Shown here: positions 30,868 through 40,496 of the stretch, piece after piece
Position numbering within the stretch: the stretch's first letter is position 1
How the letters are laid out: every line of letters begins with the position of its first letter
Source: Zygnema cylindricum
Lineage: Eukaryota > Streptophyta > Zygnematophyceae > Zygnematales > Zygnemataceae
Length of the DNA stretch: 62,000 nt
Assembly: GCA_037447655.1 (NCBI GenBank)
Contig: JBBHKE010002488.1
Span: 7,536-69,535 of the forward strand
Direction: 5' to 3'
Notes under the pieces: model-generated
What the model saw: only the letters and a program-made list of their open reading frames with translations
Database searches by the model: none
Told to the model about the DNA's origin: nothing
Program-made: the position numbers and the translations under genes

Positions 30868-31880
30868 TCGAAAATTTTAGTAAGTGGGTAGAAGTCGTAG
30901 CCCTGCCTCACAAGACAGCTAAGTTAACCACCGCAACTTTTAAGGAACATGTCCTTATGAGATACGGTGCCCCAGCCGAGGTCCTTACGGATCAGGGTAC
31001 AGTATTTCGAGGAGAATTTCAAGAGATGCTTGATGAGGCTCTCATCCATCATCGTCGTACTAGCCGAGATCACCCCCAGGCCGATGGCCTGGCTGAATGG
31101 GCAATCCAGACATTTAAGTGTGCCTTGCGTAAGCATTGCTTAGAAAAACACATTTCGGTTTGGGACAAGTCCCTCGGCTACATTACCATGGGATATCGTA
31201 TGTCTGTTCAAGCTAGTCTGGCTAATTTCAGCCCGTACTATGTTTTATTTGGGAGACAACCGTTGCTCGGTCGCAATATTCAGAAAGCTGCGAGCTTTCC
31301 ACTTCCACTGATGTATGACACTATTTTTTTGGAAGAACTCACTCGTCGTGCTTTGCTTTTTGCCCGTGAAATACCCATGGCTTTTGATAACCTGCAGATT
31401 GCCCAGCATCGGGACACACTTCGGTTTGCCACCACTCGAATCGGTAGTTACAGACCGCAACAGAAGCCCTATCGGGTGGGAGATTATGTTTATCTTCGCA
31501 AGCAATCTTTTGACACTTTCGACACGGATGTTTCTGCACACATCCTACGTATTATCGAGGTGGATCCAAACGGAATGTTGGGATTACAAGGAGCAGACAC
31601 ACGGACTTTTCGAGAGCACTCTAAGAACTGTGCTCCATGTTATCTACCAGATTTGTCACTGGATATCGATCCTATGCGGATGCCGATAACGGAGGCGACA
31701 GCATGTACCTTTTGTCATGGGTCGGACGGGGAAACTACCATGTTACTTTGTGATCATTGCAATCAGGGGTTTCACATTGAGTGTTTGGTGCCACCATTGT
31801 TGGCGGTTCCAGATGGTCACAGGTTTTGCCACGGATGTCGCGAGCTTCCGGTCGTGTTGGCCAACTCCTCTGCCGGCTAA
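30768..31880 (+). CDS. GypA integrase core with C-terminal PHD finger
   Basis: In a frame shifted by -1 from RNase H, the integrase core reads YRWSVDLAGPF (first catalytic D), VLTDQGTVFRGEF (second D) and DHPQADGLAEWAIQTFK (catalytic E, the next R is W here). Then come conserved gypsy integrase tail words (YVLFGRQPLLGR, YRVGDYVYLRKQ). Residues about 308-360 form a PHD finger: CTFC, LCDHC, GFHIEC, RFCHGC, which is a complete C4-H-C3 ligand set. PHD fingers read the methylation state of histone H3 tails, so this could direct insertion to certain chromatin. The frame is uninterrupted for 370 codons. Confidence 0.88.
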   Translation: MVVKNAGLFYRWSVDLAGPFHISRRGKQYIIIMIENFSKWVEVVALPHKTAKLTTATFKEHVLMRYGAPAEVLTDQGTVFRGEFQEMLDEALIHHRRTSRDHPQADGLAEWAIQTFKCALRKHCLEKHISVWDKSLGYITMGYRMSVQASLANFSPYYVLFGRQPLLGRNIQKAASFPLPLMYDTIFLEELTRRALLFAREIPMAFDNLQIAQHRDTLRFATTRIGSYRPQQKPYRVGDYVYLRKQSFDTFDTDVSAHILRIIEVDPNGMLGLQGADTRTFREHSKNCAPCYLPDLSLDIDPMRMPITEATACTFCHGSDGETTMLLCDHCNQGFHIECLVPPLLAVPDGHRFCHGCRELPVVLANSSAG

Positions 31881-31898
31881 AGAGGTGGGGGGGGGGAA
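31881..31898 (+). other. GypA polypurine tract
   Basis: AGAGG followed by TGGGGGGGGGG lies directly after the PHD-finger stop codon; the same tract is at 48185-48200 in GypB. It would prime plus-strand synthesis. Confidence 0.75.
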
Positions 31899-32090
31899 TA
31901 AACCGACCTAACCATAACCAGCTTAGTCGGTTGCCTTTCTTTTTCTTCCACCTTGCGTGTTGTTGTATTTATCCATTGTTGCTTTTATGTTTTATTTCAT
32001 TTACGATATCTCGCTATCATTTGAGTTTAAGTTGAGCACAGCTGATGATATTGCATGCATCTTCATGTTATTTGACACATCCACGACACC
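31899..32090 (+). repeat. Gypsy LTR end block (X)
   Basis: The 190 bp from TAAACCGACC to CACGACA equal the last part of the solo gypsy LTR (41955-42174). The rest of an LTR is absent between the polypurine tract and this block, so the 3' LTR is reduced to its end. The same state occurs in GypB. Confidence 0.75.
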
Positions 32091-32690
32091 TGTCATGCCG
32101 TGTCTCGTCGACCATTTTCGTTGTTTATATTTAGGTGTTAGGACGGGCAGCCGCTACACTAATTTGTATTTGGGTGTTATTTGGGTTTCGCAGGACTGTA
32201 CGACGTGTACCGTACAACCTACATTTTCCATAATTTCCGGGATGACGATTTCGACCGTACCTGCGGTCCTATTGTACGACGTATATTTTCCGCGATTTCC
32301 GTCGACGGTGGATTTGATTATTTCGCGTCGACCGTACGACTTACGTTGACTGGAATTCTCACGGCCACAAATTGGACCGTAGTTGCGGTCCCGCCGTACC
32401 TGTTTTAATTTCCTGGATTTTCCGCCGACGACTCATATTCGAATTCACGTCGGTGCAAATAATCTTTCCGTACCACATCTATCGCCCGCAATTTCCGCCG
32501 ACGGCTACTTTGGTGATTTCACGTAAACCGTACGACTTACCTTTTTCGGAATTTCCGCGACTACAAATTGGATCGTACCTTCGGTCCTACCGTACCTACT
32601 TTCATTTCCCGAAATCCCGGCCGACTACAATTTGGAATCATTTCGCGCGAGGGAGCATCTCAATCGTTGACGCTAATTTACAAATACCGT
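32091..32690 (+). repeat. Gypsy LTR start block (Y)
   Basis: It begins TGTCATGCCGTGTCTCGTCG and matches the first 600 bp of the solo LTR at 40497-41090. It then diverges near 32685. It follows block X after two bases. It probably belongs to the next element (GypD), whose leader and Gag follow. Confidence 0.8.
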
Positions 32691-33534
32691 ATTTAATGTC
32701 AAAGATAAATTAGATTCAATCACTGTATTTCGTGTATCAATGTCAAAATTTCGGGGTGCCGATATAGCGTACAGTACGCTAATGACGATTCACAGTGTAG
32801 TGAACGACCTTGTTAGGGGGGTTCACGATTAGACTAACCCCGATGATAGAATAGATCGAATCGTTGGGGGGGTGCCTGTTTGCGTGAATTTTTAGACTTC
32901 CTGTGTGGTTTGTTTAGTAGATCAGGCAGTGGGCATTTGCACACTAACCTTGAGTAGGGTCTGGCATCTAGTTGCATTCGGATAGGACGACTATATGTTT
33001 ACATGCCAACAGACTTAAACAATTTCCAATTTCCAGCTGGTACAACTAGAAGCTCAAGTCTTTACCGTGGACTGGACCGGGATTTGATTCCCGCAAGCTC
33101 ACATCATGTCCAGTTCCTAGGTCATACTACCCCTAGGTCATACTACCCAGTCTCAGTTTACGGGTTCACCCGGCGCTAGATCTGGTATTACCACCACATA
33201 TAGATCTACATCATATGTCTCTTCCTCCTTTTCCCACAACTGGGGGGAAGACTCGGACATTGACTCCCTTGATATTCGGGATCTCAATCCACCACCTTCA
33301 CTTTTTTCGTTGGGCAGAACTATACACACTAACTCCAATCCTTTTTGCGTGGACATGGCCTCGTCCATGGACACTAGAGGAGGTAAAAATCAGTTTTGTT
33401 TTTCAGGTCTCAATGACACTATGTCCTTGTCACACTTTCGCATGTTTTTTGATACCGAGATAAGCGACCTCGCATTCTGGTATCAAGACCGTTATGATTT
33501 ACGAGTTGCTTTTTCGTTACTTGGGCGATACTGA
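32691..33534 (+). pseudogene. GypD: leader and Gag N-terminus, cut by CopE
   Basis: A leader (with a MITE-type end GATTCACAGTGTA near 32785-32798 and G-runs at 32814 and 32867) leads to an ATG at 33003, where MPTDLNNFQF starts like GypA Gag. The block FCFSGLNDTMSLSHFRMFFDTE and LLGRY at 33395-33531 matches GypA. There is at least one frame change between. The CopE LTR begins at 33532 and removes the rest. Confidence 0.8.
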
Positions 33535-34432
33535 AATTCTATGGTCTCCATTAACCCACAAAATGAGCAGCCTATGTAAAGCCTCTAAGATAATATTTGA
33601 CCCTTTCACTTTTCCACTAAATAATTGCCGCCCAGGCACACAAATATTCTGACCACCCTCACCCCTGTGAGGACAAGACTCCCGTGAGTCAGACGCAAAA
33701 AGAATCACTGAATTTGCTCCCTTGAGCAGTAAGTTGTGGCTGGCCAAGGATGGCCTATAAATACAAAAAGTCACCTGGAGAGAGGCGCCTCAAACACGCT
33801 AAGTCCCTTAACTCCTACTCACAACTACTTACTACTCTACCCTCGGCCAATCAAAAGGGTGTATAGTACAAGAAGGTACACTGGCCAATTGTACTTCTTC
33901 TACGACCATTATACAACATGGCCTTTTGGTTGACACTTGTCAACATGGGAGCCAACGTTCCTCCTCCCATCCTTTCCAGCGTCCAATGATGTGGCGCCAC
34001 GTGGCAGAGCGTGCCGCTATGTTAGAAATCCGCCAAAGATTCATTCGAGTTTGGCGAGGGGCGACGACGTCCGTCCGATCATGTATTTACACGGTTAGAT
34101 TCGCGTTCGCGAGCGCCGTTTGACTATAGATGTCGTTTCGTCAATTTTGGTTTGTTTAAATGAAAGTGACCTTTGCGTACCACTTTAAATAAATACCACA
34201 CTAAAACGTGTATCATTTCGTGAACACCATAATTGCTAAGGCGTACGTCTTTGTAGTACTTCGCAGACCTAGATTCAAATCTGGTGCAGGGCAACATTTT
34301 GGCAATCTATAAATTTGTCTGCTTGTCTGCCTGTTTATTTTTGACTATGGCGGCAGCCATGGTGACTCTCTCTCTCTCTCTTCACTCTAGAGTCTAAATT
34401 AAAAAGTGAATATTAATTACTTCTTTTCAACA
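33532..34432 (-). repeat. CopE 3' LTR
   Basis: TG to CA on the minus strand. It has a G-box at 33998-34003 and a tRNA-like T-arm (AGATTCAAATCT core) at 34268-34284 on the plus strand, as well as a CT microsatellite at 34367-34381. Confidence 0.88.
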
Positions 34433-34539
34433 CTCCCCTTAATTCTTAGTCAACTTTCAATTTAAGTCCACAATTTTATTTGCAGAATTTTAACTTAGGA
34501 GAAGGTACCGGTTTTATCATCATGTCTGCAATCATCTCT

Positions 34540-35830
34540 TTATCATTTTATTGAACCAGTTTAATTATTTTATTCTCAATTTTCTCTTTGACAAAGCTTA
34601 GTCTTATATCCATATGTTTAGCTTTGAAATGGTGTTTTGGATTAGATGCGATAGAGATAGCAGCTTGATTATCACAAAAGACATTATGAGTCCCAGATTT
34701 CATGAATCCAAGTTTTTCGAGTAGAGATTTTACCCATATTAATTCTTTAGTGGGAGCACATAAAGCCATGTATTCAGCCTCCATAGTGGAATGAGCAACT
34801 ACTTTCTGTTGTTTGCTACTCCAACAGTATGCACCAGATCCAATTTGCAACACATATCCAGTAGTACATCATCTCAAAGGCACATCCCCATAACTGGCAT
34901 CACTCCAAGTGGTGATGTCAATGTTCTCTCCTCCCAAATGCAACCATAATTCCCTTGTTCCCACCAAATATCTCATCACTCTTTTGGTTGCTTCCTAGTC
35001 TCTTTTCCTAGGTTCATTTAGACTTCTATTGAGAACGCCTACAGCCGCAGCTATGTCCGGACATATATAATTCATAAAGTAAATTAAATGCCTACAATTT
35101 GCCTATAAGGAATTCCTTCCATAAACCTTTTTTCTTCCTCGTCCATCTTATCATTCAAAATCAATATCCCTCCCTTTTCACTCCCCTCCGATACTTTCAT
35201 TAGATCCATGGGAGTGGTACACCCATTTGCTTTCTCCATCTGAAACTTTTCTAGCGTATTACCGATAGCTTCTTTTTGAGTGAATCTTATAATTCTATTC
35301 CCTCTATCCCTCTCCATTGAATCCCCAAAATGTATTTTGCTTCGCCGAGATCTTTCATGTCAAACCGACTTCTCAGATCATGTTTGAGTTTGTTAATTTT
35401 ATCTATAGAATTGCTTAAGACTAACAAATCATCAACATAAATAGCAATAAATATCACTCTATTTTCATCCTCAAATATATATATGGAGTGATTTGAACTT
35501 ATTCTAATGTTTCCCAAACCTGTCAGAAATTAGTCCAATTTCATGTTCTATTGCCGCGAGGCTTGCTTAAGGCCATAAAGTGATTTTATCAGTTTGCACA
35601 CCTTGCTTTCTTCTCCACTTTCCACGAATCCTTCTGGTTGCCTTATGTAGATTTCTTCTTACAACTCTCTGTGTAAGAAGGCGGTGTTAATATCCATCTG
35701 GTGTATTTCTATATCCTCTGTTGTGGCTAAATTTAAGAGGATTGTGACTGTAGGGAATCTGACTACGGGTGCAAAGGTTTCTTCTTAGTCTATTTCTTCT
35801 TTTTGAGTATAACCTTTAGCAACCAACCTA
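34540..35830 (-). pseudogene. CopE RT C-terminal part and RNase H
   Basis: On the minus strand 35517-35287 has the RT active box AIYVDDLLVLSNS and KDLGEAKYILGIQ. 35317-35084 continues with TQKEAIGNTLEKFQM and IPYRQIVGI. 34853-34548 is RNase H with WSSKQQKVVAHSTMEAEYMALC, FCDNQAAISIASNPKHHFK and HMDIRLSFVKEKI. Three frames are needed to read it, so it is inactive. Confidence 0.88.
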
Positions 35831-36426
35831 GCCTTATATCTTTCAATTGTATTATCTGGGTTTAGTTTAATCTTAAAAACCCACCTACATCCAATTGATT
35901 TTGTGTCCGGTGGACAATCTACCAACTCCCATATATTGGCTTCCATGATAGAGGCCATTTTTTCATTGATGGCAGTGATCCACCGGCTGCTTTCTGGGGT
36001 ATTTATGGCTTCTAAGTATGTCTGAGGTTCTTTTGGGTGAGACATTTTTGTGAGTTTGTTATTTACATGTCTTTCTTGAAGCCGTTTACTATTTCGTTTT
36101 CCTCCTTCAAAATCAGACGCCGGTATGGAAGGCATCTTCAGGTTTCGTTTAGGAGGATTTTCATCTCCCTTGTTTTTCAATTCCGGTGTTTGATCAAGTT
36201 CTTTGTCGGTTTCCACTTCGTATTGTGGTGTTACCTCGAATGTTGTCTTTTCGTCCTTCTCTTTTGGCACATCTGCAGATTTTTCCTTCTCTTCGTCTTT
36301 CTTCTCTTCATTTCCCAAGTCAAAGTCAGAATACTGACCTGATTCAAATCTGATTTTGACTTCTTTGTTATATTTGAATGGATCAATAGACTTTACTTCA
36401 TTCATCACCACTATGTGTTTTACCAA
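35785..36426 (-). pseudogene. CopE integrase tail to RT N-terminus
   Basis: It starts in the integrase tail (VKHIVVMNE, then DPFKYNKEVKIRFES), passes a charged K, E, D-rich linker, and reaches ETYLEAIN-like and [22 protein letters not shown], then [24 protein letters not shown]. The last words are the Copia RT start. Confidence 0.88.
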
Positions 36427-37860
36427 AATGATATCTCTATTTTTCTAGTCATTCACTTGATATCCTTTTGTGCTCTCATCATATCCTACAAGATATCTTG
36501 GTTTCCCTCTTCCTTCTAACTTCCATTTAGTCTTATCAGAATCGAAACTGTAGACTTGACTTCCGAACACTCTTAAACTAGACAAATCTAGTTTTCTTCC
36601 CTCCACCTTTTATACGGAGTTTCCTCCTTATTTGTTGAAGTTAGCACTCTATTTTTGACGAAGTTAGCATAGTTTATAGACTCAGCCCAAAACTGTTATC
36701 CTATTCTTTCATCAGTTAACATACTTCTGGACATATCTCCTAAAGTTCTATTCACTCTTTCTGCTACTCCATTTTGTTCCGGATTATAAGGAACAATTTT
36801 CTCATGATGGTTTCCTTCTTCTCTAAGAAATTCTTCAAATTCTTTTGAGGTGTATTCTTTCCCATTATCACTTCTTATCTCTTTTATTGAGGTTTCATGT
36901 AATTTTTCTCTCGATACTTTGTTTTTTGAAACATTTTAGTACCTCTGATTTATGTCTAAGAAAATATACCTTAGTGTATCTAGACCAATCATCTGTAATG
37001 GCTAGAAACCATCTTTTCCCCCCATGTGAAGCATACCTAGCTGGTCCCCAAACATTAGTGTGAACTAGATCTAATACTTTCTCTCTTCTAAATATGATTC
37101 CTTTGGAAATGGAAGTCTATGAATATTCCTTTGGGCATATCCACTACAATCATCTGAGGTCTCATCATCTCCAAACTCAATTCTATCGACTATTCCCTTA
37201 TTCTTCATTTTCTTTAATCTATCTAGATTCACATGCCCCAACCTCTTGTGCCAAAGCATCATATCACTTCCACACGAGTAGAGAACACCCTTTTCATTGC
37301 AAAGTACAATTATGAACATTCTTTGAGTACCCTTTTTAGCTATGAAATAAACCTCATTATCAAAGCTAGCTGTGAAGATTCATTTTTTAGTTCCGGTTTC
37401 GAACTTTTTTTCATATAGAACAATTGTAGCGAATACATTTTTGCTAAGTTGTGGAATGTAAATAACATCTGAGAGTGTTACAATTGAAGCCTTTCTATCA
37501 ACTAGGACTTTTAAATCAACTGATCCAAAATACTTGTGGTTTCTACTCTACCATCTCCATACTCTATCTCAACTGTTGGAATTTTTCTTAATTTAGTAAA
37601 CCACCATTTATCTTTGCACATATACATTGAGGCCTCTGAGTCTATGATTCACCCATCCTCAGGTAAATCCCTCTTACCTATGAAAGCACACTTTTGTCTC
37701 TGTAGAATGTCTACATGTTTCTCATTCGTTTTTGGTTTAGACAGAAGCTACTCAAGCTCCTTTTCCAGTTCGGCTACATCATCTTCTTCCTCGTCATGAA
37801 CTTGAGTTAGAAAATCCTTTTTTTTTCCTCCATCTTTTGAGAAACCTTGTCCATCTTTCA
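36427..37860 (-). pseudogene. CopE protease and integrase, heavily broken
   Basis: On the minus strand the best-preserved part is 37319-37071: MLWHKRLGHVNLDRLKKMKNKG and DDCSGYAQ, the pre-integrase zinc region, in which the second cysteine has become Y. Protease traces lie near 37600-37690 and integrase core traces at 36700-36900, where frames change often. The region is recognisable mainly by comparison with CopF and CopH. Confidence 0.75.
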
Positions 37861-38598
37861 GTCGGACACAATGTGCCATATAATGTCCCGGTTTCTTGCA
37901 GAAGTGACATAATCCACCTCGAGGAGCTCCTCTCCCCGTCGATCAAATCTGCCACCTCCTTGTCTTTTTCCTCCAAATTTTTGATAAGGATCCTTTCTCT
38001 TTTCCTCATCACGCTTCCGCCAATCAGATCTTGTAGCCAATGCTTGAACACTCGGACTTCCTCTCCTATGTTTTATGGTACTCTCTTTCACTAAAATCAT
38101 CCCCACTGTATCATCCCAATTCTAATTGCTATCACCTAGATCTTGCAATCGATTAATGATATTCTCATACTCTTCAAGTAGTTTTATTATCATTGTATTT
38201 ACTCTTTGTCTCTCACACCATGAGTTACCTGCGCTCTCTAGTTCTTCAAATAATGCTCCTAAGTCATTGCAATAATCATTCATACTTCCTCCCTTGTAAG
38301 TATATGTTGAAATCTTATTTTCTGCCAGTTGTTGCTGCAGCAATGACCCACTCTTATATTTGTTAACTAGAGATACCCAAATTTGAGCGGAAGATCTAAC
38401 ATGCATAAGGTGAATGGCAATACCCTTCACTTCACTTTTGAGAATTAAAAGCTTAGCCACCTTGTCCTTAGAGTTCCAATTTTCATATTCTGACCGTTCG
38501 TTTTGACTCCCTTTCACCGTTGATGGTGGTGTTGGTGCCGGTATCATCCTTGACAATGGAGTCCCTCGAGAAGCAACTCCTCTATTTTCTCCTTCCAT
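37858..38598 (-). pseudogene. CopE Gag
   Basis: The frame 38598-38122 carries the UBN2-type Gag: YENWNSKDKVAKLLILKSEV, AQIWVSLVNKYKSGS, STYTYKGGSMNDYCNDL, then IIKLLEEYENIINRLQDLG. 38106-37858 adds ILVKESTIKHRRGSPSVQALA and a basic linker, before a CCHC knuckle in a further frame near 37870-37920. Confidence 0.85.
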
Positions 38599-38820
38599 GA
38601 TTATTTCTCCCCTTCCTCGTCATCGTTCGTGATGGTGGCTGATGTTTTAACAGCTGTTGTGACGGAGGTGTCAGAAAAACAGGTTCCTCCAAACCCAAGT
38701 GGAGGTGGGCATCGAATTTGTCCGGACACTATGCCCCATAGGTGCTTCTCAAAAAGTTCTCCCTCCATCATCATTTCCTAATAAAGAAAGTCTCATCCAT
38801 TAAATATGGGTACCCTAGAG

Positions 38821-38835
38821 GGTGGGCCCATAACA
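38821..38835 (-). other. CopE primer-binding site, tRNA-iMet anticodon-arm type
   Basis: On the minus strand TGTTATGGGCCCACC follows the LTR end. It differs from the GGTTATGGGCCCACC of CopC, CopF and CopG at the first base only. Confidence 0.78.
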
Positions 38836-39502
38836 TGAAATTTTGTGGTCTCCGTCAACCCAAAAAATGAGCAGCCTATGTAAAGCCTCTAAGATAATAT
38901 TTGACGCTTTCACTTTCCCACTAAATAAGTGCCGCCGAATCACACATATATTCTGACCACCCTCACTCCTGTGAGGAAAAGACTCCCCTGAGTGAAACAC
39001 AAAAAGAATCATTAAATTTAAGAATCACTAAATTTGCTCTCTTGAGCAGTAAGTTATGGTTGGCCAAAGATGGCCTATAAATACAAAAGGTCACCTGGAG
39101 AGAGGCGCCTCAAACACGCTAAGTCCCTTAAATCCTACTCACAACTACTTACTACTCTACCATTGGCCAATCAAAAGGTTGTATAGTATAAGAAGGTACA
39201 CTGGCCGATTGTACTTATTGCACGGCCATTGTACAACATGCCCTTTTGGTTGACACTTGTCAACATGGGAGCCATCGTTCCTCCTCCCATCCTTTCCAAA
39301 TTCTAATGATGCGGCGCCACGTGGCACAGCGCGCGGCTATGTTCGAAAGCCGCCAAAGTTTCATTCGGGTTTGGCGGGGGCGACGACGTCCGTCTGATCA
39401 TGTATTTAACACGGTTAGAATCGCGTCCGCGAGCGCCGTTTGACTATAGATGTTGTTTCGTCAATTTTGGTATGTTTTAATGAAAGTGACGTTTGCGTAA
39501 CA
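38836..39502 (-). repeat. CopE 5' LTR, truncated
   Basis: It matches 33532-34190 of the other LTR at high identity and stops where CopF starts. The G-box is at 39318-39323. Confidence 0.88.
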
Positions 39503-40496
39503 TGTAGAAATTAATGGTTCATTTTTAAGTATTTTCTAGATCTAAATTAAAATACAGAAAGAATCCAAGGCAGTCTATCTCTAACTTCTCTCTCCAACTC
39601 CCACACTTGTCGCAGTCACTGGGAAATTGGAGTGGAAGCTAGAGCCATGGCTGCCTAGGCTATCCAGAGATTTACGGGAAATAGATTAGTTTATTTACCG
39701 GTTTATTTACTAAAAGGATTGGTGTCAGAACCAGGATTTGATCGTGGTACCTACGGAATGATAGATAGCCGGCAGCCGGTAGCCTTAACCGTTAAGTCTA
39801 GATCTAACGATACATAGTATAGGGTTTGATAATTATTTAAATATAATTACGTTGGATAATTCATTTAACTACAACTGCGTACGGGATACATAGATCCAGT
39901 TACATAAAAGTACTGATTAAGGAACGGACAAGGAACAAGTATCGCGCATTTGTTTCGATAGCGAAACGGATACCGCGCATGTATTTATTACGGCTTGAAT
40001 TAAATATGCATTTAATCGAACAGCCGGAATGAATGCCGAGATCGTGGAAAAGGATTTCGGTGGTTTGTGGTCATCGTCACATCGGATGACACGTGGCAGA
40101 AAGACATTGGATCGCGGTATCTGTGGGGATTAAAGGAGCGAATCCGGATATACCACGTGTCAACATTTAGGACATGTCGTACAGTATTCGTACAGAAAGT
40201 ACACCGACAGCTGTACTTTTGTGTACAGAGGAGTAATATGATTGGTCCGTACATCAGTAGATAGAGTTTGTGAAAGAGATAGGACTTAGAAAAAATTGGT
40301 AGATAGGACCCTCTCTCCCAGAGAGCTTCAGTACAAAAGGTCAACTTTGACCCTCCATAACTTATTGCTTAAGGGAGCAAATTCAGAGATTCTTTTTGCT
40401 ATCAACTTATGGGAGTCTTCCCCTCACTGCGGTGAAGGTGGTTAGAGTTTTTGTTTGCCAGGGTGGCAGTAATTTTTGCTGAAACACAAAGGGGTC
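39503..40496 (+). repeat. CopF 5' LTR, first part
   Basis: It contains the block CCCACACTTGTCGCAGTCACTG near 39602, shared in variants by all Copia LTRs here. It also has an antisense segment similar to the 3' half of tRNA-iMet at 39719-39808 and G-boxes at 40090-40095 and 40154-40159. The last 70 bp of the LTR resume at 42175-42244. Confidence 0.85.

Larger units (their letters stand above)
25681..32090 (+). mobile_element. GypA: Ty3/gypsy element with methyltransferase and PHD finger
   Basis: Coding order is Gag, methyltransferase, RT, RNase H, integrase and PHD finger, ending at 31880. A G-rich polypurine tract (31881-31898) and a 190-bp block equal to the end of the gypsy LTR follow (31899-32090). 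RT before integrase identifies Ty3/gypsy. The 5' LTR is absent and the left edge is the junction with CopD near 25680. No aspartic protease is found, while GypC retains one between Gag and methyltransferase, so it was deleted here. About ten stops and frame changes disable the element. Confidence 0.9.
33532..39502 (-). mobile_element. CopE: minus-strand Copia element
   Basis: The 3' LTR is 33532-34432 (901 bp), the polypurine tract 34433-34442, coding remnants 34540-38600, primer-binding site 38821-38835, and the 5' LTR 38836-39502. The 5' LTR lacks its first 230 bp or so, where the CopF LTR starts. Coding order on the minus strand is Gag, protease, integrase, RT, RNase H. Many stops and frameshifts occur. 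It interrupts GypD on its left. Confidence 0.9.

Noticed and set aside
33060-33100. tRNA T-arm-like GGGATTTGATTCCC
   Set aside because: It lies in gypsy Gag coding sequence with no other tRNA parts.
39719-39808. A functional tRNA gene on the minus strand
   Set aside because: The anticodon arm and acceptor pairing do not form a proper cloverleaf by eye, and it lies in LTRs. It is kept only as a tRNA-like segment.
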